Shown here in pieces: positions 1 to 5,473 of a DNA stretch of 5,904 nucleotides; position 1 is the stretch's first letter; every line of letters starts with the position of its first letter. Source of the stretch: an uncultured bacterium. Lineage in GTDB: Bacteria; Chloroflexota; Anaerolineae; JACIWP01. A program made the position numbers and the translations under genes. The DNA lies in assembly GCA_903872005.1 (NCBI GenBank), contig CAIQJD010000385.1:1-5904 (forward strand), in the 5' to 3' direction. The notes beneath the pieces were generated by a model. The model did not search any database. It had not been told where the DNA came from and saw only the letters and a list, made by a program, of their open reading frames with translations.

Positions 1-40
1 GAAGACGGGCGCAGCGCCGGCCGGCGCTGCGCCCGTCTTC
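1..40. terminator. Perfect 40-bp palindrome, probable terminator hairpin of the YtxH-like gene
   Basis: The two 20-base halves are exact reverse complements with no spacer. As RNA this gives roughly an 18-bp GC-rich stem closed by a GGCC tetraloop. It starts 10 bases beyond the stop codon (51-53) of the leftward YtxH-like gene, where an intrinsic terminator is expected. In the leftward direction the bases after the stem, where a U-tract would lie, fall outside the window, so intrinsic termination cannot be confirmed. In the rightward direction the stem is followed by TATGCG, not a T-run. A bidirectional terminator shared with a convergent gene to the left is possible. Confidence 0.6.
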
Positions 41-50
41 TATGCGTGGC

Positions 51-377
51 TCAGGGGAGCGTGATCTCCTGGGGTGCGGCGGCTTCTGGCGCAGCGCCCT
101 TGCCCTGGCCGAAGCGCGCCATCATCTCTTCGCGCGCCCGTTCGGCTGCCTGCCGGCCTTCGGAAATCGCCTCATCGAAAGCCTGCTTGATGGCCTTCTT
201 GGCGTCTTCGGGCCGAATCTCGCCGACCCGATCCTTCAACTCGATACCTTTTTCTCGAATCATGCTGACGGTCTCTTCGCCCGACTGCGGCGCGAAGAGG
301 AGCGCGACGGCCGCCCCGACCAGGCCGCCCAGCAAGAAGCCGGCGAGGAAATCTCCGAACCCAGAATCGCGTGACAT
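51..377 (-). CDS. YtxH-like small single-pass membrane protein (108 aa)
   Basis: The protein has 108 residues. A short polar N-terminus is followed by one glycine-rich hydrophobic segment at about residues 8-29, then the sequence LFAPQSGEET (27-36) and a charged, helical, probably coiled region to about residue 90. An Ala/Pro-rich tail ends the protein. A Gly-rich membrane segment running into LFAPxSGxET is the hallmark of the YtxH family, known in Bacillus as general-stress/envelope proteins whose biochemical role is not settled. The ATG at 375-377 has a strong Shine-Dalgarno AAAGGAGA at 385-392 with a 7-nt spacer, which fixes the start. The gene lies 62 nt after the YtxG-like gene on the same strand with no obvious promoter between, so it is probably the second gene of that operon. 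Family is confident; function is not known. Confidence 0.88.
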   Translation of the reverse strand: MSRDSGFGDFLAGFLLGGLVGAAVALLFAPQSGEETVSMIREKGIELKDRVGEIRPEDAKKAIKQAFDEAISEGRQAAERAREEMMARFGQGKGAAPEAAAPQEITLP

Positions 378-384
378 GCTGCAA

Positions 385-392
385 TCTCCTTT
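385..392 (-). promoter_or_regulatory. Ribosome binding site of the YtxH-like gene
   Basis: AAAGGAGA on the minus strand sits 7 nt before the ATG at 377. It is a near-consensus Shine-Dalgarno and supports independent translation of the second gene of the pair. Confidence 0.8.
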
Positions 393-418
393 CTTGACGA
401 CGGAACTACTCTTGACGA
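392..418. repeat. Two 9-bp direct repeats (TCTTGACGA) 18 bp apart
   Basis: TCTTGACGA occurs exactly at 392-400 and again at 410-418, in the 62-bp spacer between the two small membrane protein genes. The first copy overlaps the edge of the YtxH-like ribosome binding site. The period of 18 bp is not a whole number of helical turns. It may be chance or the trace of a small duplication; no function can be assigned. Confidence 0.4.
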
Positions 419-439
419 TAGAACGACCCCACAGCGCCG

Positions 440-784
440 CTAAGGTTGCGTAGGCGTATGCGAATCAGTAGCCGGCGCGGGCGCTGGCTCGGCCGCCGGC
501 GGCGTCGCCTTGGGCCAGCCGGTCAGCACCTGCGCGACGCGCCGCGCTCCCGAGAAGAAACTTGCCGCCTCCACGAAGGGTGACACGATGTGTTGCGTGA
601 CGAAGCTCGTCGTGCCGCGCACCGTGCTGACCGTCTCATTGGTCGAATCGAGGATTGGCTTGATCTCCTCGCGCAGCATCTTCATCAGTCGCTGCAACTG
701 GATGATCAAGAAGCAGAGGAGGCCCCCGACGATGATGGATTCGACCGCCAGGATGATGATGGCGACATCGCGTACATCACGCAT
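440..784 (-). CDS. YtxG/DUF948-like single-pass membrane protein (114 aa)
   Basis: The protein has 114 residues. A short N-terminus (MRDVRD) precedes one long hydrophobic helix at about residues 7-29, which carries a glutamate (E15) in its middle. An amphipathic, charged region follows (about 30-60), containing EEIKPILDSTNETVSTVRGT. The C-terminal 25 residues are rich in Pro and Ala and probably disordered. The layout of N-terminal helix, then a helical soluble stretch with a PIL-x-x-x-NET pattern, resembles DUF948 proteins such as Bacillus YtxG. Placement directly upstream of a YtxH-like gene strengthens this, because ytxG and ytxH are adjacent in Bacillus. The ATG at 782-784 is preceded by AGAGGTG (790-796). 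Transcription probably starts at the promoter at 843-871. The family call rests on pattern plus neighbourhood; the role is inferred to be envelope-associated. Confidence 0.75.
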   Translation of the reverse strand: MRDVRDVAIIILAVESIIVGGLLCFLIIQLQRLMKMLREEIKPILDSTNETVSTVRGTTSFVTQHIVSPFVEAASFFSGARRVAQVLTGWPKATPPAAEPAPAPATDSHTPTQP

Positions 785-830
785 GAACTCACCTCTTGAT
801 ACCCTCTGGATGCTGAAAGACTCTGCCTAT

Positions 831-867
831 CAACTCGTGGTGATTGTATCACAATCGCCACGAGTTG
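831..867. promoter_or_regulatory. 17-bp-arm inverted repeat over the leftward promoter, probable operator
   Basis: Arms 831-847 and 851-867 are reverse complements at 16 of 17 positions around a 3-base centre (ATC). The single mismatch (T841 against G857) is a G-U pair in rightward RNA. The outer half-site reads CAACTCGTGG and its complement CCACGAGTTG. The repeat covers the whole -10 hexamer and spacer and the last bases of the -35 of the predicted leftward promoter. Its centre is near -13 relative to the predicted start site, which is the placement of a repressor operator. It matches no operator I recognise; it is not the CIRCE sequence. Confidence 0.6.
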
Positions 868-871
868 ACAA
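843..871 (-). promoter_or_regulatory. Sigma70-type promoter of the YtxG/YtxH-like operon
   Basis: On the minus strand, TTGTCA (866-871) and TACAAT (843-848) are separated by exactly 17 bp. The bases TGA directly before TACAAT give an extended -10 (TGN). The predicted start site is near 836, leaving a leader of about 50 nt before the ATG at 784. Both hexamers differ from consensus at one position. Confidence 0.7.
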
Positions 872-914
872 GCATACCCGCGCCGGCCCCAGGGTGATGC
901 CAAAGTCCGACGGG

Positions 915-997
915 CCAACCACGAATCGGAACACGAATAACCGAATGGGCCTCGCCTCGGGCCGCCATTCGGTTATTCGTGCGCTATTCGTGGATGG
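915..997. repeat. Nested inverted repeat made of four CACGAAT/ATTCGTG words
   Basis: The core is a perfect 17-bp inverted repeat, arms 932-948 and 965-981, around a 16-base GC-rich loop. Outside it a second pair of arms (915-926 and 986-997) matches at 11 of 12 positions. The word CACGAAT occurs twice in the left half (920 and 932) and its complement ATTCGTG twice in the right half (975 and 986), at periods of 12 and 11 bp. No T-run follows on either strand, so it is not a typical intrinsic terminator. It may be a REP/MITE-like intergenic repeat or a cluster of regulator sites about 50 bp upstream of the peptidase promoter. Confidence 0.7.
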
Positions 998-1043
998 CTG
1001 GGCCACGCGGCGCGACTTTGACACACCCCCAGAAAGAGGCCGT

Positions 1044-1071
1044 TTGACTTTCCTGGCAACCCCAATATAAT
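1044..1071 (+). promoter_or_regulatory. Sigma70-type promoter of the M6 peptidase gene
   Basis: TTGACT (1044-1049) and a perfect TATAAT (1066-1071) are separated by 16 bp. The predicted start site is near 1078. This is the only AT-rich, near-consensus promoter on the plus strand upstream of the peptidase. A 10-bp palindrome, GAGTTAACTC (1074-1083), lies over the predicted start site and could be an operator. Confidence 0.75.
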
Positions 1072-1073
1072 AG

Positions 1074-1083
1074 GAGTTAACTC
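1074..1083. promoter_or_regulatory. 10-bp palindrome at the predicted transcription start
   Basis: GAGTTAACTC is a perfect palindrome beginning 2 bases after the -10 hexamer of the peptidase promoter. Its half AACTC/GAGTT also forms the outer ends of the inverted repeat at 831-867, though in the opposite relative orientation. A 10-bp palindrome can arise by chance; its position is what makes it worth noting. Confidence 0.35.
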
Positions 1084-1122
1084 AGTAGCCTACATTGTGG
1101 CAATCATGCAACCCATTTCCTA

Positions 1123-1153
1123 GCCGGCCGGACCCATACCACATACGGCCGGC
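1123..1153 (+). other. Leader hairpin 1 of the peptidase mRNA
   Basis: GCCGGCCG (1123-1130) and CGGCCGGC (1146-1153) are exact reverse complements around a 15-base loop, inside the long untranslated leader. GCCGGC words are common in this genome, so the pairing could be incidental. Confidence 0.4.
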
Positions 1154-1244
1154 GCGAACTTGAAAACTCCCATTAGGATCCCAGGAGGTGGAGCCACTGA
1201 CCAGAGTTGTTCAGAGCAGCGCATCGGCACGGACAGGATTCTGT

Positions 1245-1264
1245 GACGCGCAATTTGGCGCGTC
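1245..1264 (+). other. Leader hairpin 2, just upstream of the ribosome binding site
   Basis: GACGCGC (1245-1251) and GCGCGTC (1258-1264) pair perfectly around the 6-base loop AATTTG. The stem ends 15 nt before the AGGAGG of the peptidase gene. It could protect the leader or affect translation initiation; no known riboswitch class is recognised. Confidence 0.45.
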
Positions 1265-1279
1265 CCGCCACACATCCTT

Positions 1280-1285
1280 AGGAGG
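1280..1285 (+). promoter_or_regulatory. Ribosome binding site fixing the peptidase start
   Basis: A perfect AGGAGG with a 7-nt spacer precedes the ATG at 1293. It selects that ATG over the in-frame GTG at 1188, which would add 35 residues ahead of the signal peptide. Confidence 0.88.
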
Positions 1286-1292
1286 CAAACGG

Positions 1293-4200
1293 ATGTCTCG
1301 ATCACGCACGCTCTTCAGTGTGTTGGTTCTCATCAGCCTGCTGACCAGTCTCTTGGCTGTCGCGCCTGTCAGCGCCCAGCCCCCCGCCCCGGATGATCAG
1401 ATTACCCGGCAGACGGGCAACGACATCGTCAGGACCAGCAAGCCGGCCAAGGCGATTGATCAGCCCAACTGGCTCGACATGCAGCGCATCCGCGCCCGCC
1501 AGGCCGCGCTGGCCGCCGGCGATACCGCGCTGGCCGAGCAGCTCGCGCTCACCAGCGACGACCGCATCCTGGTCATCCTGGTCGAGTTCGCCGGCACCGA
1601 CACCTTCACCTGGAACGTCGGCGACCACTGGGATCCCCTGGGTCGGGCCGATACCGCCGATGAAGTCCTCAACCCGGACGGGACTACGGCCATCGGCGAC
1701 TGCTCCAACATCATCACCGAACCGCGCACCTTCACCTACAGCGGCGCGCTGCACAACCAGATCCCGCGCCCCCTCTCGGCGGATGACCGCTCCGGCGACG
1801 CGATCTGGACCGAAGATTTCAGCAGCAGTTGGTTCAATGCCTTCATGTTCGGCAATGGCATCGTCTTCAACTACACCCGCGTGGACGGCTCTGTGGTGCA
1901 TGAAGACTTCACCGGCCAGTCAGTCAAGCAGTACTTCCAGGACATGTCCAACAACACCTACGACATTGAAGGCGACGTAGTTGGCTGGCTGCAACTGCCG
2001 CACTCGATGTGGTGGTACGGCGCGGACATCTGCCCCGGCGCCCGCTCCTACACGGCTAACCGGCCGGCCTACGCCGGCGGCATTCCCAATGCCGGCAACA
2101 ACCGCACCCTGATCAAGGATGCCCTGGATGGCGTCAACGCCATCAGCAACACCATCCCCGGCTTCGACTGGGCCAACTATGACCTCGATGGCGACGGCGT
2201 GATTGATCGCCTCTGGGTCGTCCACTCCGGCTACGGCGAAGAAGACAGCACCACGCTGTTGAATCGCACCGACTACGGCGAAGCCTCGCTCTGGTCGCAT
2301 TCCTCGGCCATCACGCCGCCCTACCCGGTCTCCCCGGATATCTCGGCCGGCCCGTACATCATGATGCCCGAGAACGGCGGCATCGGCGTCTTCGCCCACG
2401 AATACGCCCACAACCTGGGCGCGATGGACCTGTACGCGTATGGCTATGGCGAGACCTCGACCGGCTTCTGGGCGCTGCAGGCCGACGACTGGACCGGCTA
2501 TCCCATCGGCTACGAGCCGCCGGCCGTAGACCCCATGCACCTGGACTACTGGGGCTGGCTCAACCCGCTGGTGATCAGCAACCCCAATCAGGCGTACACC
2601 TTCAACCTGGCGCAGACCAGCAACTTCCCGGCCGGCCAGGCCAATACCTATCGCGGCGCCAAGATCGTCCTGCCCGACGGGGCCGCGCCCCTGCCCGTGC
2701 AGCCGCAAGGCCAGTATCAGTGGTGGGGCGGCAAGCAGGATGAAGCCAACGCCATGATGACCACCAAGGATCCCATCGCCATCCCGGCCGGCGGCGCTAC
2801 CCTCACCTTCGACACGGCCTATGGCATCGAGACGGAATGGGACTTCCTATGGATTCAGGCGTCCGAAGATGGCGGCGCGAACTGGACGACCCTGACCAAC
2901 GCCAATACCGTCTGCGAACACGATCCGGGCTGGATCGGCGGCCTATATGGTTTCCCGGAAGACATGTGCGCGGCCGGCATCGGCGGCCTCACCGACTATA
3001 GCGCCAGCTTCCCCGATTGGGACACGGAGACCTTCGATCTGGCCGCCTTCGCCGGCAAGAGCATCATGCTGCGCTGGTGGTACATGACCGACTGGGGCAC
3101 CACCTACGAAGGTCCCTTCGTGGATAACGTGGCCGTCTCCCAGGGCGCGAACGTCATCTTCTCCGCCACGGCGGATGAAGGCGATGCCAAGTGGGTCTAT
3201 GCCGAGCCGTGGGAGCGCAACACCGGCAATCAGACCTTCAAGCACAACCTCTACCTGCAGTGGCGCAACGTCAGCGACACCGGCGGCTACGACTCTGCCC
3301 TGGCCGACGCGCGCTGGCGCTTCGGGCCGGCCAACACCGGTATGCTCGTCTGGTACGAGAACCAGTTCTACAGCGACAACGAAGTCTTCAACTACCTGAC
3401 CGATTACCCCGGCTACGGCGCGAAGGGCCGCATGTTGGTCATTGACTCGCACCCGAACCCGTATCGCGACCCGGCTCTGGTGGCGCAAGGCTACAACAAC
3501 GAAGCCGGCAACGTCATTGACCGCTCGCTGATGCGCGACGCCACCTTCAGCCTGTGGCCCAGCATCCCCTTCCAGATGAAGCCGCCCTACGTAACCGAAA
3601 CGACCAACTTCCCCGGCCGCAACGCCGTGCCCGACTTCCACGACTCCATGGGCTACTACCCGGGCGCTGAGTACGTCAGTCGCGGCCCGGGCTATAACCC
3701 GCCGTCGTACAAGTGGGTCACGAAGCAGTGGGACGCCAGCACGGTGGTGCCGGCTGCGTCGTTCTACGGCATCCGCGCCCCCGGCTACATGGCGAATGAC
3801 GAGCTGCGCTACGACTGCGCGCCGTATCCTGGCGGCCGCCTCGGCTGCTACTGGTACGGCGCCGGCACGGGCCTCGGCTATAATGGCGCGACCGGCAACC
3901 CCGGCGACTACATGGCGCAGTACGGCTGGCACGTTCAGATCCTCAGCCAGACCAACGCCGGCGCGACGGTCAAGGTCTGGAACAGCATGATCGAGCTGAA
4001 CGCCGCCGCGGTCGTAAACCGCCCCAGCGTCCAGACCAATCAGAACCTGCGCTATCGCTTCAACCTGAACCAGAACCTCGGCGCGGCTGTGCCGCTCTTC
4101 GCCTGCGCGCCGCTGGATACGACCAAGGTGGAGTTCGTGGCCGGCTCGGCCACCGATGGCGCCATCCCGCTCTCCAGCGCCTGCCCGGCCGCCGCGGCCG

Positions 4201-4433
4201 CCCTGGATGCCGGCGCATCGCTGGAAAGCATTCAATCCACCGGCAACGAACCGGTGCTCGCCATCGGCTGGTTCCGGCCGCTCATGGTGAAGCAAGCCGG
4301 CTCCTTCGACTTCCAGGTCAAGGTCACGGCGACTTCCGGCTCCCTGGCCCAGGCCATCCGGATCTTCCAGGTCGGCGGCGTCTGGCGCAAGGCGTACAAC
4401 GCGCCGGCCGTCACCGTCAACCCGGCCTACTAG
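1293..4433 (+). CDS. Secreted M6 family (immune inhibitor A-like) zinc metallopeptidase, 1046 aa
   Basis: This is an exported endopeptidase. Residues 1-28 form a signal peptide (basic start, hydrophobic core, VSA before Q29). A propeptide-like stretch (29-88) leads to the M6 domain, from RILVILVEFAG (91-101) to about 450. The M6 domain holds DLDGDGVID (297-305), a calcium-loop-like motif, and FAHEYAHNLGAMD. In the latter, H369, E370, H373 and D379 fit the M6 pattern HExxHxxGxxD: zinc ligands plus catalytic Glu. A jelly-roll/MAM-like domain follows (about 480-620, with ETEWDFLWIQ and the GPFVDNV ending). Next is the InhA C-terminal region, with LYLQWRN (653-659), GMLVWYEN (683-690), PGYGAKGRMLVID, and an end near 895 at ILSQTNAGATVKVW. 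The last 150 or so residues are an extra Ala-rich domain. The eight cysteines fall in four local pairs (137/247, 541/559, 842/852, 938/964). No C-terminal anchor is seen, so the enzyme is probably released. It is longer than Bacillus InhA (about 800 aa). Confidence 0.93.
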   Translation: MSRSRTLFSVLVLISLLTSLLAVAPVSAQPPAPDDQITRQTGNDIVRTSKPAKAIDQPNWLDMQRIRARQAALAAGDTALAEQLALTSDDRILVILVEFAGTDTFTWNVGDHWDPLGRADTADEVLNPDGTTAIGDCSNIITEPRTFTYSGALHNQIPRPLSADDRSGDAIWTEDFSSSWFNAFMFGNGIVFNYTRVDGSVVHEDFTGQSVKQYFQDMSNNTYDIEGDVVGWLQLPHSMWWYGADICPGARSYTANRPAYAGGIPNAGNNRTLIKDALDGVNAISNTIPGFDWANYDLDGDGVIDRLWVVHSGYGEEDSTTLLNRTDYGEASLWSHSSAITPPYPVSPDISAGPYIMMPENGGIGVFAHEYAHNLGAMDLYAYGYGETSTGFWALQADDWTGYPIGYEPPAVDPMHLDYWGWLNPLVISNPNQAYTFNLAQTSNFPAGQANTYRGAKIVLPDGAAPLPVQPQGQYQWWGGKQDEANAMMTTKDPIAIPAGGATLTFDTAYGIETEWDFLWIQASEDGGANWTTLTNANTVCEHDPGWIGGLYGFPEDMCAAGIGGLTDYSASFPDWDTETFDLAAFAGKSIMLRWWYMTDWGTTYEGPFVDNVAVSQGANVIFSATADEGDAKWVYAEPWERNTGNQTFKHNLYLQWRNVSDTGGYDSALADARWRFGPANTGMLVWYENQFYSDNEVFNYLTDYPGYGAKGRMLVIDSHPNPYRDPALVAQGYNNEAGNVIDRSLMRDATFSLWPSIPFQMKPPYVTETTNFPGRNAVPDFHDSMGYYPGAEYVSRGPGYNPPSYKWVTKQWDASTVVPAASFYGIRAPGYMANDELRYDCAPYPGGRLGCYWYGAGTGLGYNGATGNPGDYMAQYGWHVQILSQTNAGATVKVWNSMIELNAAAVVNRPSVQTNQNLRYRFNLNQNLGAAVPLFACAPLDTTKVEFVAGSATDGAIPLSSACPAAAAALDAGASLESIQSTGNEPVLAIGWFRPLMVKQAGSFDFQVKVTATSGSLAQAIRIFQVGGVWRKAYNAPAVTVNPAY

Positions 4434-4445
4434 ACCGCAACCTGC

Positions 4446-4475
4446 GCTGGCGTAGTCCGCGTGGACTACGCCAGC
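4446..4475 (+). terminator. 13-bp hairpin directly after the peptidase stop
   Basis: Arms 4446-4458 and 4463-4475 are perfectly complementary around the tetraloop GCGT, starting 12 nt after the stop codon. No T-run follows (CCGACG), so on its own it is a poor intrinsic terminator. It may act as a 3'-end stabilising hairpin or assist the terminator 18 nt further on. Confidence 0.5.
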
Positions 4476-4492
4476 CCGACGTAGGACCATAC

Positions 4493-4528
4493 AAAAGCCG
4501 CCTGAGCGAGATCGCTCAGGCGGCTTTT
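4493..4528. terminator. Bidirectional intrinsic terminator between convergent genes
   Basis: Arms 4493-4509 and 4512-4528 are perfect 17-base complements with a 2-base centre. AAAA at the left end and TTTT at the right end flank a GC-rich stem, so either strand yields a stable hairpin ending in UUUU. It serves the rightward peptidase gene and can also stop leftward transcripts from the HAD gene. Confidence 0.88.
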
Positions 4529-4556
4529 CTGTATATGTTGCGGATGGGGAACGTAA

Positions 4557-4599
4557 TCTGGCGCCTTGTGCGCGTTCTGGACGCGCACAAGGCGCTAGA
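4557..4599. terminator. 19-bp hairpin after the HAD gene stop, weak terminator candidate
   Basis: Arms 4557-4575 and 4581-4599 surround the loop TCTGG. The inner 15 bp are perfect and the outer 4 bp include one wobble (G4560/T4596). It lies 23 bases beyond the stop codon of the leftward HAD gene. On the minus strand the stem is followed by TTACGTT, an interrupted T-tract, so termination strength is uncertain. The arm 4593-4600 can alternatively pair with 4621-4628, an 8-bp stem overlapping the HAD stop codon. Confidence 0.5.
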
Positions 4600-4622
4600 C
4601 TACGCGGTTCGCCGGCGCGCGT

Positions 4623-5447
4623 CTAGCGGGCGCGCCAGAGCGCCATCAACGCCGCATGGTCGGCCACGACCAGATCCGGCTGCGGCGTCCCGCTGGCCGC
4701 CTGCTCGGCCGAGGTGCTGCCGGTGAGGATCAGCACCCCGAAGACGCCGGCATTCTTGCCGCCGGCGATGTCCGTGTCCAGGCGATCTCCCAGCACTGCG
4801 CCGGCGTCGGCCGGCATACCCAGGCGCGCCAGCGCCAGCTCCAGGATGATGCGCTGCGGCTTGCCGATGAGGATGGGCTGGACGCCGCTGGCCGTCGTCA
4901 GGGCTGCCAGGATCGCGCCGTTGCCCGGCACGAAGCGGCCGCCCTCGACCGGCAGGGTCGGGTCCGCGTTGGTGCCGATGAAGACCGCGCCGGCGCGGAT
5001 GGCGGCGTGGGCGCGCACCAAATCCGCATACGTCATTTGCGGGTTATAGCCGACCACGCAATACTGTGCCTGATCCGGGTCGTCCACGACCTGAAAGCCG
5101 GCCTCCTGCAGCGCAGCCCGCAAACCGTCGCCGCCAATCATGGCGATGCGCGAGCCGGGCGCGGCCTGCCGGCGCAGGTATTCGGCCGTCGCCAGGGCCG
5201 AGGTATAGACTTCGGCCAGCTCGGTGTAGACGCCCATCTTGCAGAGCCGGCGCACATACTGCTCTGGCGTGCGGCTCGAATTGTTGGTTACGAACAAGAA
5301 GGGCGTGCCGGTCTCGCGCAGCAGGGCGATGAAGGCATCGGCGTTCTCGACCAAATCATCGCCGCGATAGATGACGCCGTCCAGATCAATCAACCAGCCG
5401 CGCGTGCGGCGCAGGGCGGCCAGGGCCGCTTCGTCAATCCCAGGCAT
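4623..5447 (-). CDS. HAD-IIA (NagD-like) phosphatase, 274 aa
   Basis: This is a probable cytoplasmic, Mg-dependent phosphatase for small sugar, nucleotide or cofactor phosphates; the substrate is not readable from sequence. All four HAD motifs are present. They are DLDGV with nucleophile D21 and acid/base D23, VTNNSS with T54, GKP with K196, and GDRLDTD with D221 and D226. The IIA-type cap lies between motifs II and III, with GTNADPTLP and PGNGAILAAL (158-183), both typical of NagD/p-nitrophenylphosphatase relatives. I chose the ATG at 5445-5447 because GGAG lies 6 nt upstream (5454-5457). The ATG at 5457-5459 would add 4 residues and has no close ribosome site. An upstream in-frame GTG at 5547 would overlap the preceding gene and add a Pro/Arg-rich, non-HAD start. 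It is the second gene of a leftward operon, 26 nt after the nucleotidyltransferase stop. Confidence 0.92.
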   Translation of the reverse strand: MPGIDEAALAALRRTRGWLIDLDGVIYRGDDLVENADAFIALLRETGTPFLFVTNNSSRTPEQYVRRLCKMGVYTELAEVYTSALATAEYLRRQAAPGSRIAMIGGDGLRAALQEAGFQVVDDPDQAQYCVVGYNPQMTYADLVRAHAAIRAGAVFIGTNADPTLPVEGGRFVPGNGAILAALTTASGVQPILIGKPQRIILELALARLGMPADAGAVLGDRLDTDIAGGKNAGVFGVLILTGSTSAEQAASGTPQPDLVVADHAALMALWRAR

Positions 5448-5473
5448 GCTTCGCTCCATAGCACATAGATGAG

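Larger units (their letters stand above)
785..1292. other. Divergent intergenic region between the YtxGH-like operon and the M6 peptidase gene
   Basis: This stretch of 508 bp holds no credible gene. From left to right it contains the YtxG-like ribosome binding site and leader, the leftward promoter with its inverted repeat (831-871), and an unremarkable spacer. Then come the nested CACGAAT repeat (915-997), the rightward promoter (1044-1071) and a leader of about 215 nt with two small hairpins ending at the ribosome binding site at 1280-1285. Open frames crossing it lack ribosome binding sites and have no recognisable family character. Confidence 0.8.

Noticed and set aside
510..1070. Plus-strand open frame of about 186 codons across the YtxG-like gene and the divergent promoter region
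   Set aside because: It crosses the leftward promoter and both inverted repeats, lacks a ribosome site and looks like no protein family.
1106..1123. Five-codon ORF (MQPIS) in the peptidase leader, considered as a regulatory leader peptide
   Set aside because: No Shine-Dalgarno precedes it and there is no run of regulatory codons.
1193..1199. GCCACTG, a word found in cobalamin riboswitches
   Set aside because: The other conserved blocks, including the B12 box, are missing; a 7-base match alone is chance-level.
1188..1292. In-frame upstream GTG that would lengthen the peptidase by 35 residues
   Set aside because: The ATG at 1293 has a perfect AGGAGG at 7 nt and begins a textbook signal peptide; the extension would bury the signal sequence and has no good ribosome site.
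1920..2708. Antisense open frame of about 262 codons opposite the catalytic domain
   Set aside because: Shadow frame with repetitive Val/Gly/Asp/Arg content and no ribosome site; it covers the conserved HExxH and calcium-loop region of the real gene.
2943..4490. Long antisense open frame (about 515 codons) opposite the peptidase gene
   Set aside because: Its composition is that of a GC-rich shadow frame (Val/Ala/Gly/Arg/Asp-rich, no domain). The plus strand has clear M6/InhA motifs throughout, and the frame runs through the 13-bp hairpin after the peptidase gene.
4656..5468. Plus-strand open frame of about 270 codons opposite the HAD gene
   Set aside because: The minus strand carries all four HAD motifs; the plus-strand product has no family features.
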